Of a stretch of 64,000 nucleotides of DNA, positions 11,401 to 21,200 are shown piece after piece. The stretch is taken from positions 2,504,001 through 2,568,000 of the forward strand of contig NC_134441.1 of the NCBI RefSeq assembly GCF_030867145.1, read 5' to 3'. Within the stretch, counting starts at the first letter, position 1, and every line of letters starts with the position of its first letter. The position numbers were made by a program, and so were the translations under genes. This DNA comes from Opisthocomus hoazin. Its lineage: Eukaryota > Chordata > Aves > Opisthocomiformes > Opisthocomidae. Below the pieces are notes generated by a model. It was not told the origin of the DNA, searched no databases, and was given only the letters and a program-made list of their open reading frames with translations.

Positions 11401-14400
11401 GGGGACCGTGCCTGTGGGAAATACGGTGAGTTCGCGCCGAATCACAGAATCCCAGCGTGGCAGGGGCTGGCAGGGCCCTCTGGGGGTCACCCAGCCCAAC
11501 CCCCTGCCCAAGCAGGGTCACCCAGAGCAGGCTGCACAGCACCGCGGCCAGGCGGGGCTGGAATATCTCCAGAGAAGGAGACTCCACAGCCTCCCTGGGC
11601 AGCCTGGGCCAGGGCTCCGGCACCCTCAGAGGGAAGAAGTTCTTCCTCGGGTTCAGCTGGAGCTTCCTCTGCTCCAGTTTGTGCCCGTTGCCCCTTGTCC
11701 TGTCGCTGGGCACCACTGGAAAGAGTCTGGCCCCGTCCTCCTGACCCCCACCCTGCAGATATTTAGAGGCATTTCGAAGGTCCCCTCTCAGCCTTCTCTT
11801 CTCCAGGCTGAACAAGCCCAGCTCCCTCAGCCTCTCCTCGTAGGAGAGATGCTCCAGTCCCCTCCTCATCCTCGTAGCCCTGCGCTGGACTCTCTCCAGT
11901 AGCTCCTCATCTTTCTTGCACCGGGGAGCCCAGCACTGGACCCAGCACTGCAGATGGGGCCTCCCCAGGGCAGAGCAGAGGGGCAGGAGAACCTCCCTCG
12001 CCCTGCTGCCCACACTCCTCTTGATGCACCCCAGGATCCCATTGGCCTTCTTGGCACCCAGGGCACGCTGCTGGCTCATGGTCACCCTGTCGTCCCCCAG
12101 CACTCCCAGTCCCTCTCCGCAGAGCTGCTCTCCAGCAGCTCCGCCCCAGCCTGTACTGGTGCCTGGGGTTGTTCCTCCCCAGGTGCAGGACCCTGCCCTT
12201 GCCCTTGTGGAACCTCATCAGGTTCCTCTCTGCCCAGCTCCCCACCCTGTCCAGGTCTCGCTGGATCCAGCACAGCGTTACTGGTGTGTCCACCACTCCT
12301 CCCAGTTTGGTGCCATCAGCAAACTGGCTGAGGGTTTGCGGCGTATCCGGAAGCTTTTTAGGACGAGGAACGCCGTGTCCTCGGCGGGTGCCGCGCCGTC
12401 AGGAAGGGTGGAGGAGCAATGGGGCGCCGGTACCCGGAGGAGCGGGGACGCTGACAGATGAGGGCGGCCCCGTGGGGGTCCGGGAGGAAACCCCCGGGGC
12501 AGCCGCGAGGAAGCGAATGGGAAGGTTCAAGGCGGGTGCCGGCGCGAGGTGAAGGGCGTGCGGCCGCGGGCTCCCGCGTCGCGACGCCGAAGGACGCGGA
12601 GGGGAAAGGACTCGAAGGCGAGCGGCGGCCGCCGGCAGAGCATCCACGCGGCGGCCATCGCCCTTCGAAAAGCGAAGGGGGGAGGGGAAAAAAGAAGCGG
12701 GCTACCTACCGTAGGTGGGGAAGATGTAGCTGAGGACGGCGCGGAGCTCGGGGTTGGCGGTGAGGCCGTCCACCACGTCCTTGAGGCTGCGCGGCGCCAG
12801 GCGGCAGAAGGGGCTGAGCCGCGGCAGCAGCCCCGAGCGGCACAGCAGCGTCGCCAGCGCCCGGGGGAGCATCTTCAGGATGACCACCACCATGGCCCCC
12901 CGTCCAGTGCTCTGCGAGGGAGGGGGGAGCCTGCTGCTGAGCATCCGAAGCCGGGGGGGGCTGCGGACGACCCCGCCGCGGGCTCGAAGGATGCTCAAAA
13001 GCATCTTTTTCGCCTTAAATTCACCGCTTGGCCGGCGGCGAGGCGGCAGCGTCTCTGGAGCGCCGCGAGCCGCGGAGCGTTTGGCCCCCCCAAAAAACCC
13101 TCCCGTGCCGTGGGGGCTCCCGGCCTCTGCGGTGGTTGCGAAGCGTAATTAGCGTTAATTTAGCACCGCTGTGATGATGGTCGCGATCACCGCGATCACC
13201 GCGCGGGGTGGGAGGTCCCGGAGCATCACCCCGCGGCGTTTTGGGGGGGGGACTGGGCTGGCCGGGGTCCCAGCGCATCCCACGGGAGTGGGGTTAACGG
13301 GTGCGGCGCTGGGTTTTTGGGGTGGAAAAGGGAGATTTGGGGATTTTTCTTTCCCCACCGCTTTTTGGGCCGGGCGGGGGGCGAGCTGCGCGACGCCCTG
13401 CAGTCACCTGGGTGCTGGGGTGGCGAAGGGGGGGTGTCCCCTCCTCCCGTGACCCCGCGGAGGGACCTCTACCTTCACCAACCGCTCGAACTCATCGACC
13501 GCCGCCTCCTCGCCGGGAAACTGCTCCTTCAGGCGTCGGAAATATTCCTCCTTCCCGGAATGGATCCGGTAGGTCCTGCCGCCGCCGGGCTCCCCCAGGA
13601 CCACGGCGTCGTAGCTGGGGGGCAGGCGAGCCCACTCCAGCTGCCCCTCCGTCAGCTGGTCCACCAGGAAGCGGCTGAGGGAGCCCTCCTGCATCTGCCC
13701 CACGTAGTGGATACCTGGCGGGGAAAAAAAATGAGGATTTCTTTTATTTGGGCTTCTTTTCCTTTATTTTTTACCCCTGGGGTGGACCCTCACACCCCCC
13801 CCCCCCCCCCCAGCAACTCCACATGGAGGAGAAAGGGAAAAGCCAGGAAAAATCCGCATCCCGCTTTAGGTCGAAGGGAAAACCACGCGCTCGCTGTCGT
13901 CTCTTCAAGGAGCTTTTAGGAATTTTGTTACCCGTGGATACTTCCCCCCCCCCCCCGCCCCGATATTGCTGTAAATAATTAATCCCCCGCGGCTCGAGGG
14001 ATCTGCGGAGCCGGACTTTGTCTCGCGGGAAGGAGTTTGCCGAGGGAGGCGGGCCCGGAGGTGCCATCCCCGGGATGGGGAATTCTGGAGGGGCTGAGCG
14101 GGATTGGGGGGGTTATAGGATCTGAGCGGGATTGGGGGGGTTATAGGATCTGAGTGGGATTGGGGGGGTTATAGGATCTGAGTGGGATTGGGGGGGGTCG
14201 TAGGATCTGAGTGGGATTGGGGGGGTTATAGGATCTGAGTGGGATTGGGGGGGGTTGTAGGATCTGAGCGGGATTGGGCGGGTTATAGGATCTGAGCGGG
14301 ACTGGGGGGGGTTGTAGGATCTGAGCGGGATTGGGGGGGTTATAGGATCTGAGCGGGATTGGGGGGGTTATAGGATCTGAGCGGGATTGGGGGGGTTGTA

Positions 14401-16676
14401 GGATCTGAGCGGGATTGGGCGGGTTATAGGATCTGAGCGGGACTGGGGGGGGTTGTAGGTTCTGAGCTGGACTGGGGGGGTTGTAGGATCTGAGTGGGAT
14501 TAGGGGGAGTTATAGGTTCTGGGCGGGATTCAGGGGGGTTGTAGGATCTGAGTGGGATTGGGGGAGTTATAAAATCTAAACTGGACGGGGGGGTATAGGA
14601 TCTGAGCAGGACTGGGGGGGTTATAGGTTCTGAGCTGGACTGGGGGGAGGTTATATGATGTGAGCTGAACTGGGGGGGGTTATAAAATCTAAACTGGACC
14701 GGGGAGTATAGAATCTGAGCAGGATTAGGGGGGGTTGTAGGATCTGAGTGGGATTAGGGGTGGTTATGGGATCTGAGTGGAATTAGGGGGGTTGTGGGAT
14801 CTGAGCTGGACTGGGGGGGGTTATAGGATCTGAGCTGGACTGGGGGGAGGTTATAGGATGTGAGCTGGACTGGGGGGGTTGTAGGATCTGAGTGGGATTA
14901 GGGGTGGTTATGGGATCTGAGTGGAATTAGGGGGGTTGTAGGATCTGAGCTGGACTGGGGGGGGTATAGGATCTGAGCTGGATGGGGGGGTACAGGATCT
15001 GAGCGGGATTACAGGGGGTTGTAGGATCTGAGCAGGATTAGGGGGGGTTATAGGTTCTGAGCGGGATTAGGGGGGGGTTATAGGATCTGAGCTGGACTGG
15101 GGGGGTTATAGGATCTGAGCAGGATTAGGGGGGGTTATAGGATGTGAGCGGGATTAGGGGGGGTTTCGTAGGGTCTCGGCGTCCCGGCGCCGGGCGGCAG
15201 CGCCTCGCCCTGCGGCGGGAGGCTTTTGGGGCGAGGGAAGGCGTGCGATGCCGCCTCGCTCGCGCGGAAAGAACACTTGTGTAACGCGGGGCGGGTGCTC
15301 CGCGTCCCCGTGGGTGCTGTGGGTGCCCCCCCCTCCGCCCCGGGCATCCCCGCGGCTGAGCCCCCCGCCCTGCAGACACCCAAGGGTGAAGGTGGGGACC
15401 CCGGCGAGGGGGGGGGGCCGTACCGCTGTCGAACTCGAAGCCCTTCTCGGTGAAGGTGTGGCAGCAGCCCCCCAGTTTGCCGTGCTGCTCCAGCACCAGC
15501 ACCCTCCGGCCCACCTTGGCCAGCAGCGCGGCGGCCGCCAGCCCCCCGATGCCGCTGCCCACCACCACCGCGTCCAGCTCCGCCGGGACCTTGTCTGCCG
15601 AGAAAACTTGGGGGGGGGGAGAGAGAAAAATAGGGGGGGGTCCTCAGGGGTGGGATGCGGCACCCCCCTGAAGGGTGCGTGGTACCCGGTGGGTGACCCC
15701 GAAACCGTGCCGGAGGGGGTGATGCTGCCCTGGGGGGTGATGGCACCTCGCCGGGCGATGACACCCCGAGGGGGGATGTGACTGGGGGGGGGCATAGAGC
15801 CCCGGGGGTGACGCCGTGCTGGGGGGGGTCAGACAGCCCCAGGGCATGATGCCATGCTGGGGGAGAGGGGGGGTCACACAGCCCTGGGGGGTCATAGAGC
15901 CCTGGGGGGTGATGTCACCTTGCTGGGCGATGACACCCCAGGGGGATATGCCACTCTGGGGGGGTCATACAGCCCCGGGGGGGGGTCGTAGAGGCCGGGG
16001 GGGGTCATACAGCCCCGGGGTGGTGATACCAGTTTGGGGGGCGTCATACAGCCCCGGGGGGGTCATAGAGCCCCGGGGGGCAATGCCGGTTTGGGGGGAG
16101 TCATACAGCCTCGAGGGGTGATGCCGGTTTGGGGGGGGTCATATAGCCCCGGGGGGGTCATACAGCCCTGGGGGGGTGATGTGGTTCGGGGCAGGGGGGG
16201 TCATACAGCCCCGGGGGGCAATGCCATTCGGGGGGGGGGGGTTCATACAGCCCCGGGGGGGCCACACAACCCCGGGGGGTGATGCCACTCGTTGGGGGGA
16301 GGGGGTCATACAGCCCCTAGGGGGTCATAGAGCCCCGGGGGGCGATGCCGGTTTGGGGGGGGGGGTCATACATCCCCAGGGGGTGATGCCACTCTGGGGG
16401 GCGGGGTGATAGAGCCCCGGGGGGGTCATAGAGCCCCGGGGGGCGATGCCCCCCCCGGCAGCGCGCGGGGGCGGGGGGGTCCCGGGGGGGTCCCAGCCCC
16501 GTACCTGTCTTGAGCACGGCCCTGCGGGCAGCCTTGTCGGTGACGAGCGGGGCGGGCGGGCGGCGGGCATCGGCGGCGAAGGGGCTGGGGGGGCCCCCCG
16601 ACCCCCGCAGGGCCCGGAGCAGGAGGAGGAGGAGGAGGAGGGCGAGGAAGAGGAAGAGCAGCGCGTACGGCCCCAT
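8468..16676 (-). CDS. RETSAT: RETSAT, all-trans-retinol 13,14-reductase
   Basis: An FAD-dependent oxidoreductase of the ER membrane that saturates the 13,14 double bond of all-trans-retinol. Coding exons in gene order: 16676-16505, 15594-15424, 13714-13473, 12911-12710, 11411-11214, 11123-11004, 10400-10262, 10087-9978, 9706-9540, 9217-9058, 8613-8468. All phases fit and the total is 608 aa, close to the 610 of human RETSAT. Residues 4-20 form a Leu-rich hydrophobic signal/anchor. Exon 2 carries the dinucleotide-binding [34 protein letters not shown]-like sequence follows, then [21 protein letters not shown] and C-terminal [19 protein letters not shown], all diagnostic. The C-terminus ends in a basic AKKRD. 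All ten introns are GT-AG. It shares a promoter region with ELMOD3, and the two genes are also neighbours in human. No truncation or frame break was seen. Confidence 0.97.
11441..12335 (-). mobile_element. CR1 LINE, 5'-truncated 3' end (copy 2)
   Basis: It lies in RETSAT intron 4 in the same orientation as the gene. It shows the same ORF2 C-terminal blocks as copy 1 ([43 protein letters not shown]) and extends a little further 5', beginning near the ADGTKLGG-type region (GCACCAAACTGGGAGGAG on the - strand at about 12310). The 3' end at 11441 reads GATTCTGTGATTCGGCG on the - strand, a shortened version of the ATTCTGTG tail. The protein frame is open for most of its length. Confidence 0.93.
14080..15165. 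repeat. About 28-bp G-rich minisatellite in RETSAT intron 2
   Basis: Roughly 35-40 units of GGATCTGAGCGGGATTGGGGG followed by GGTTATA or GGTTGTA. Variants are GTGGGATT, CTGGACT and AGTATAG. Unit length varies by a few bases because the G run varies. Every unit carries a run of 4-8 G, so the + strand is rich in potential G-quadruplex sequence and the RETSAT transcript in C runs. Confidence 0.92.
15650..16445. repeat. Imperfect 18-40 bp repeats in RETSAT intron 1
   Basis: Tandem and interspersed GGTCATACAGCCCCGGGG, GGTCATAGAGCCCCGGGG and GGTGATGCC modules separated by G runs. Module order is irregular, so it is a composite minisatellite rather than a clean tandem array. It ends about 60 bp from the intron's 5' splice site at 16504. 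Confidence 0.88.
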
Positions 16677-16769
16677 GGCTCTGCGCCCGTCTGCCGGCCG
16701 GCCCGGGAGCCCCGCTCCGCCCCGCTCCGCTCCGCCCCGGGAACGGCGGGGGGGGGCCGGGCCCGGAGG

Positions 16770-17760
16770 GGGGAGCGGGCACGGGGAGGGGGAACTGGGA
16801 GGGGGCACTGGGAACGGGGAGCGGGCACTGGGACGGGGAACTGGGATGGGGCACCGGGAGGGGGGAGCGGGCACTGGGATGGGGCACTGGGAGGGGGCAC
16901 TGGGAACGGGGAGCGGGCACTGGGACGGGGAACTGGGATGGGGCACCGGGAGCGGAGAGCGGGCACTGGGAGGGGGAGCTGGGATGGGGCACGGGGAGCG
17001 GGCACTGGGAAGGGGGACCGGGAACTGGGAGCCGAGAGCCGGCACTGGGAACGGGGAGCGGGCACTGGGAGGGGGAACTGGGATGGGGCACGGGGAGCGG
17101 GCACTGGGAAGGGGGACCGGGAACTGGGAGCCGAGAGCCGGCACTGGGAACGGGGAGCGGGCACTGGGAGGGGGAACTGGGATGGGGAACTGGGATGGGG
17201 CACCGGGAGCGGGGAGCGGGCACTGGGAGGGGGGAGCGGGAACTGGGAGGGGGGAGCGGGAACTGGGAGCGGGGAGAGGTCACTGGGAGCGGGCACTGGG
17301 AGCGGAGAGCCAGCATTGGGAACGGGGAGCGGGGAGCGCGAACCGGGAGCAGGCACTGGGAGGGAGCACTGGGAGCGAGGAGCGGGAACTGGAAGAGGGC
17401 GCTGGGAGCTGAGACCTGGCACTGGGAGGGGACACTGGGAGCTGGCACCGGCAACTGGGAGCTGGGAGGGGGCACTGGGAGCTGGCACCGGGAACAGGGA
17501 GGTGGGAGGTGGCGCTGGGAGCTGGCACTAGGAGGGGGCACCGGGAACGGGGAGCGGGCACAGGGAGCTGGGAGATGGCACTGGGAGCCGGCACCGGGAG
17601 CTGGGAGCTAGGAGCTGGCACTGGGAGCTGGGACGGAGCACTGGGAGTTGATGGTGGGCGCTGGGAGCTGTTGTTGGGTACTGCGAGCCGGAACTGGGCA
17701 CTGGGAGCTGGCACTGGGCACTGGGAACTGGTACCAGGCACTGGGAGCTGGGAGCCGGTC
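16770..17760. repeat. Short-unit GGGAGC / GGGCACT minisatellite upstream of RETSAT
   Basis: About 1 kb of alternating 6-13 bp modules (GGGAACT, GGGAGCGGGGAGC, GGGCACT, GGGATGGGGCACC). A block around 16960-17060 recurs nearly unchanged at about 17080-17180. The right part shifts to CTGGGAGCTGGCA modules. It lies between the RETSAT ATG and the CpG-rich promoter and is probably RETSAT 5' leader, intron or flank. Confidence 0.88.
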
Positions 17761-17763
17761 CCC

Positions 17764-18060
17764 GCCCCCGGCCGCGCCCCCCGCGCACTGACCCTCCCGC
17801 GCCGCCGTAGGCCGCACCGCGCGATGCCTGCCGGGAGTTGTAGTTCCTGACCCCCCCGTGCTAGCAGCGCCGGACTACAGCTCCCGTCGTGCAGCGCGGC
17901 GGCGCCTGCGCACTGCGCGGCGGCGGAGCGGGGCCAGCGGGCGGGCGGGCCGCGAGGCCTCGCCGCCCTTCCGGTGGGCGCGGGGTCAAAGGGCGAGGGG
18001 TCAAAGGGCAGGGCCGCTCGGTAGGGGCTTGCGGGTGATGGTCGGCGACCGGGAACCGGG
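17764..18060. promoter_or_regulatory. Probable bidirectional RETSAT/ELMOD3 promoter
   Basis: A CpG-dense stretch between the divergent genes. It holds two copies, in opposite orientation, of the ACTACAnnTCCC-type element bound by ZNF143 and THAP11/Ronin: GCCGGGAGTTGTAGT ending at about 17844 (reverse) and ACTACAGCTCCCGTCGTGC from 17874 (forward). Just after, TGCGCACTGCGC at about 17908-17919 resembles an NRF1 site. The motif families are established; their use here is inference. Confidence 0.75.
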
Positions 18061-18247
18061 GCCGCGGCTCCGCGGGGCCTGCGGGGGGGTGGGGGGGAGC
18101 AGGCCGCGGGGAGGCTCGAGGCCTGTGAGGGCGGCCTGAGGCCTGTGAGGGCTGTCCCCCCCCCCCCCGGGCCACCCGGCCTCGCGGGCTGAGGCTCCGC
18201 CGCGGCTCCCGCCCAGGCGGGGAGGCCGCCGTTGTTCCCCGCAGGGC

Positions 18248-21200
18248 ATGAGCGGAGGCGCCGGGGGCGAGGAGCGGCCCGAGGAGCGGCAGCGGTTCCC
18301 CCCGCCCGGCAAGTCCCTCCCCGTGCGTGTCAGGCCCGGGCCCTGCCCCTCGCTGTGCCCCCCCACCCCCACCCCGGGCCGACCCCCGGCCCCCCTCGGC
18401 CCAGGCAGCTCCGTCCCCCTGCCACCGCCTTACCTCGCCGTCTGCACCCCGCTAAAATGACCTTTGGGGGTACCAAAAAGCATCTTGGGGGTACCAGAAA
18501 TGATCTTCCCGGTAGCTGAGCTGATAACGGGGCAGAAACGCGCCCGGAGGGGTCCGAGCTGCGCTCGTGCCCTCCCCGCCGGCGGCTCGGGGGTCTGGGG
18601 TCGCCTCCCCGGGGAGCAGCGGGGTGGGGGGGGGTCCTGTCGCGGCAGGTGACGGCTGCGTCTCGCTCTGTCCCCCGCTCAGATCTCGGCGCTGAGGCAG
18701 AGCGGGCTCCTGCAGGCGCTCGCCCAGGGAGCAGGGCAGCCGGCGGGCACCGGTAAGCTGTGGTCTCGCTCCCTCTCGGTGTCCCGTGGCTCGGGGGGGG
18801 GGGGGGGAAACGCCTGGGGAGCTCGAGGGGAGCCCCAGGAACCCGGCGCTGCGCTGGCGGGTGAACCTCTCCGGCTTGGCAAAGCCCTCACCTGGTTCTG
18901 TCCCAGATTTGCTGGGCAGAAACCTCGCAGCATCTCGCAGGGGGGCTCTGGGGGAGGTTTTTCCCCAGAGGAGGGGAGCTCCTGCCCCGAGGTGCCCGGC
19001 GCAGCGCTGGGGGCAGGGAGCGGCTGCCCCCCCAGGTCTGCCAGCCGCCTCCAACCTCCGTCTGCCTTTCCTTCGGCAGAGATCGACGAGGAGCTGCAGC
19101 GAGCCCAGGAGGAATGGGAGGCTGTGGAAGAGATCCAGTCAGGTACGGCGGGGTCAGGGGAGTCGTTACGGAGCTGGAGGGAAAAGGCCTGGGGAGGGGA
19201 GGGGTCCTAGGACCCCGGGGGCGGGAGGGGGTGGGGGGTGTTATCTGGGGATGGGAGAGAGCTGGGGAAAGGGGTCTGGAGGGGGCAGGAGAGCCGCTGC
19301 CCTCCTCCAGCTCCCCGAATCTTCACCCTCCTGCCCCGCCGGAAGCCGGGAGCGAGCTCCCCGCGCCGCAACAGCCGCTGTGGTGTGAGGCGGGAGCTCG
19401 CTTCGACGCGGAGGGCAGGGCTGGCGCCGGGGTGGGGATTACCGCCGTCCCCTGCCTCTCCGCAGGGCTGGGGGGGGCCGGTGGCACAGCCCCCATCTCC
19501 TTCAACGAAGCGCTGCAGTACTTCCAGACGGCCGACCTCTCCGAGTGCCGGGTACGGGCAGGGCCCCGCGCTCTCGCCCTCTCTCTCGGGGGGTACCTTT
19601 AGTAAGTAGGAGCGGGGAGCGCGGCGGGAGCAGCGCGGAGCTCCCCTCTTCCCCTTCCCTCGGCTCCGCTCTCCGTGGGATCCCTCCCGGCTCGCCCGCG
19701 GGTTTCCCTCCCGCCCGACTCCCCGAGGGACCGGCCCCGATCGTTTCTTGGCGTGTTTTCTCCTTCCGCAGAAGAAGGTCGAGGCGACGGCGCGCGGGCA
19801 GGGCCTGGCCGCTCTGGTTCGCTCCCTCTTCGGCCCTCCCCGGCTCCGGGCGCAGCTGCGGGGAGAGCGGGAGCTGGCGCTGGCCATGGCGCAGTGTGAG
19901 TGTTCCCTCCGCCTGCGGCGGGAGCGACCGGGGGGCTCGGCGTGCCCCGAGGGACGCCTGCGCCGGCTCCTTTGCTCCCCAGCTGCGACGTGCTCACTTC
20001 TGGGGGGGAACGCTGGCTCTCTTGGCCCCTTGCCGTGCTCCGCGGCTCCTTCCCACTCCTCGTTCCGTGACTGAACGAGACGGGGATCCCTCCGGTCGCG
20101 TGGCTTGTGGCGGGGCACGCGTGCCGAGCACACGCAAACTCCACGCCTGGGGTCTGCGGCTGGGCCCGGTTCCCCAGGCGGTGTTTTGGGTGCGGAGGAG
20201 CGGTGTTTTGGGCACCAAGGGGGGGGGTTTAGGCACTGAGGAGCTGTTTGTAGGCGCCAAGGAACGGTTTTTGGGCACAGAGAGGCAGTTTTTAGGTGCC
20301 GAGGAGCAGTTTTTGGGCACCGAGGAGCTGTTTTTGGGCGCCAAGGGCGGGTGTTTTGGGCGCCAAGGCGTGGTTTTTGGGCACAGAGGAGCGGTTTTGG
20401 GCATGAAGGGGTGTTTTTGGGCACGGAGGGGCAGTTTTTGGGCACCAAGGAGCAGTTTTTGGGTGCCAAGGGGCGGTTTTTAGGTGCTGAGGAGCTGTTT
20501 TTATGTGCCAAGGAGCAATTTTTGGGCACGGAGGGGCGGTTTTTGGGTGCCAAGGGATGGTTTTTAGGTGCTGAGAAGTGGTTTTTGGGCACAGAGGAGC
20601 GGTTTTTGGGCACAGAGGAGCGGTTTTGGGCATGAAGGGGTGTTTTTGGGCATGGAGGGGCAGTTTTTGGGCACCAAGGAGCAGTTTTTGGGTGCCAAGG
20701 GGCAGTTTTTAGGTGCTGAGGAGCTGTTTTTATGTGCCAAGGAGCAATTTTTGGGCACGGAGGGGCGGTTTTTGGGTGCCAATGGATGGTTTTTAGGTGC
20801 TGAGAAGTGGTTTTTGGGCACAGAGGAGCGGTTTTTGGGCACAAAGGAGTGGTTATGGGCATGAAGGGGTGTTTTTGGGCACGGAGGGGCAGTTTTTGGG
20901 TGCCAAAGAGCAGTTTTTGGGCACAGAAGGGCAGTTTTTGGGTGCCAAGAGGCGGTTTTTAGGTGCTGAGGAGTGGTTTTTGGACACCAAGGAGCAATTT
21001 TTAGGTGCTGAGGAGTGGTTTTTGGGCACAGAGGGGCAGTTTTTAGACACTGAGGAGCTGTTTTTAAGTGCCAAGGAGCAGTTTTTGGGCACAGAGGGGC
21101 GGTTTTTGGGTGCCAAGGGGCATTTTTTGGGTGTCAAAGGGCGGTTTTTAGGCACTGAGGAGTGATTTTTGGGCACCAAGGTGCGGTTTTTGGGCGCTGA

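Noticed and set aside
16325-17741. Pro/Ser-rich - strand frames upstream of RETSAT that could extend its N-terminus
   Set aside because: They translate the GGGAGC minisatellite in other frames. RETSAT's own ATG at 16676 is followed by a correct signal anchor, and its length matches the family.
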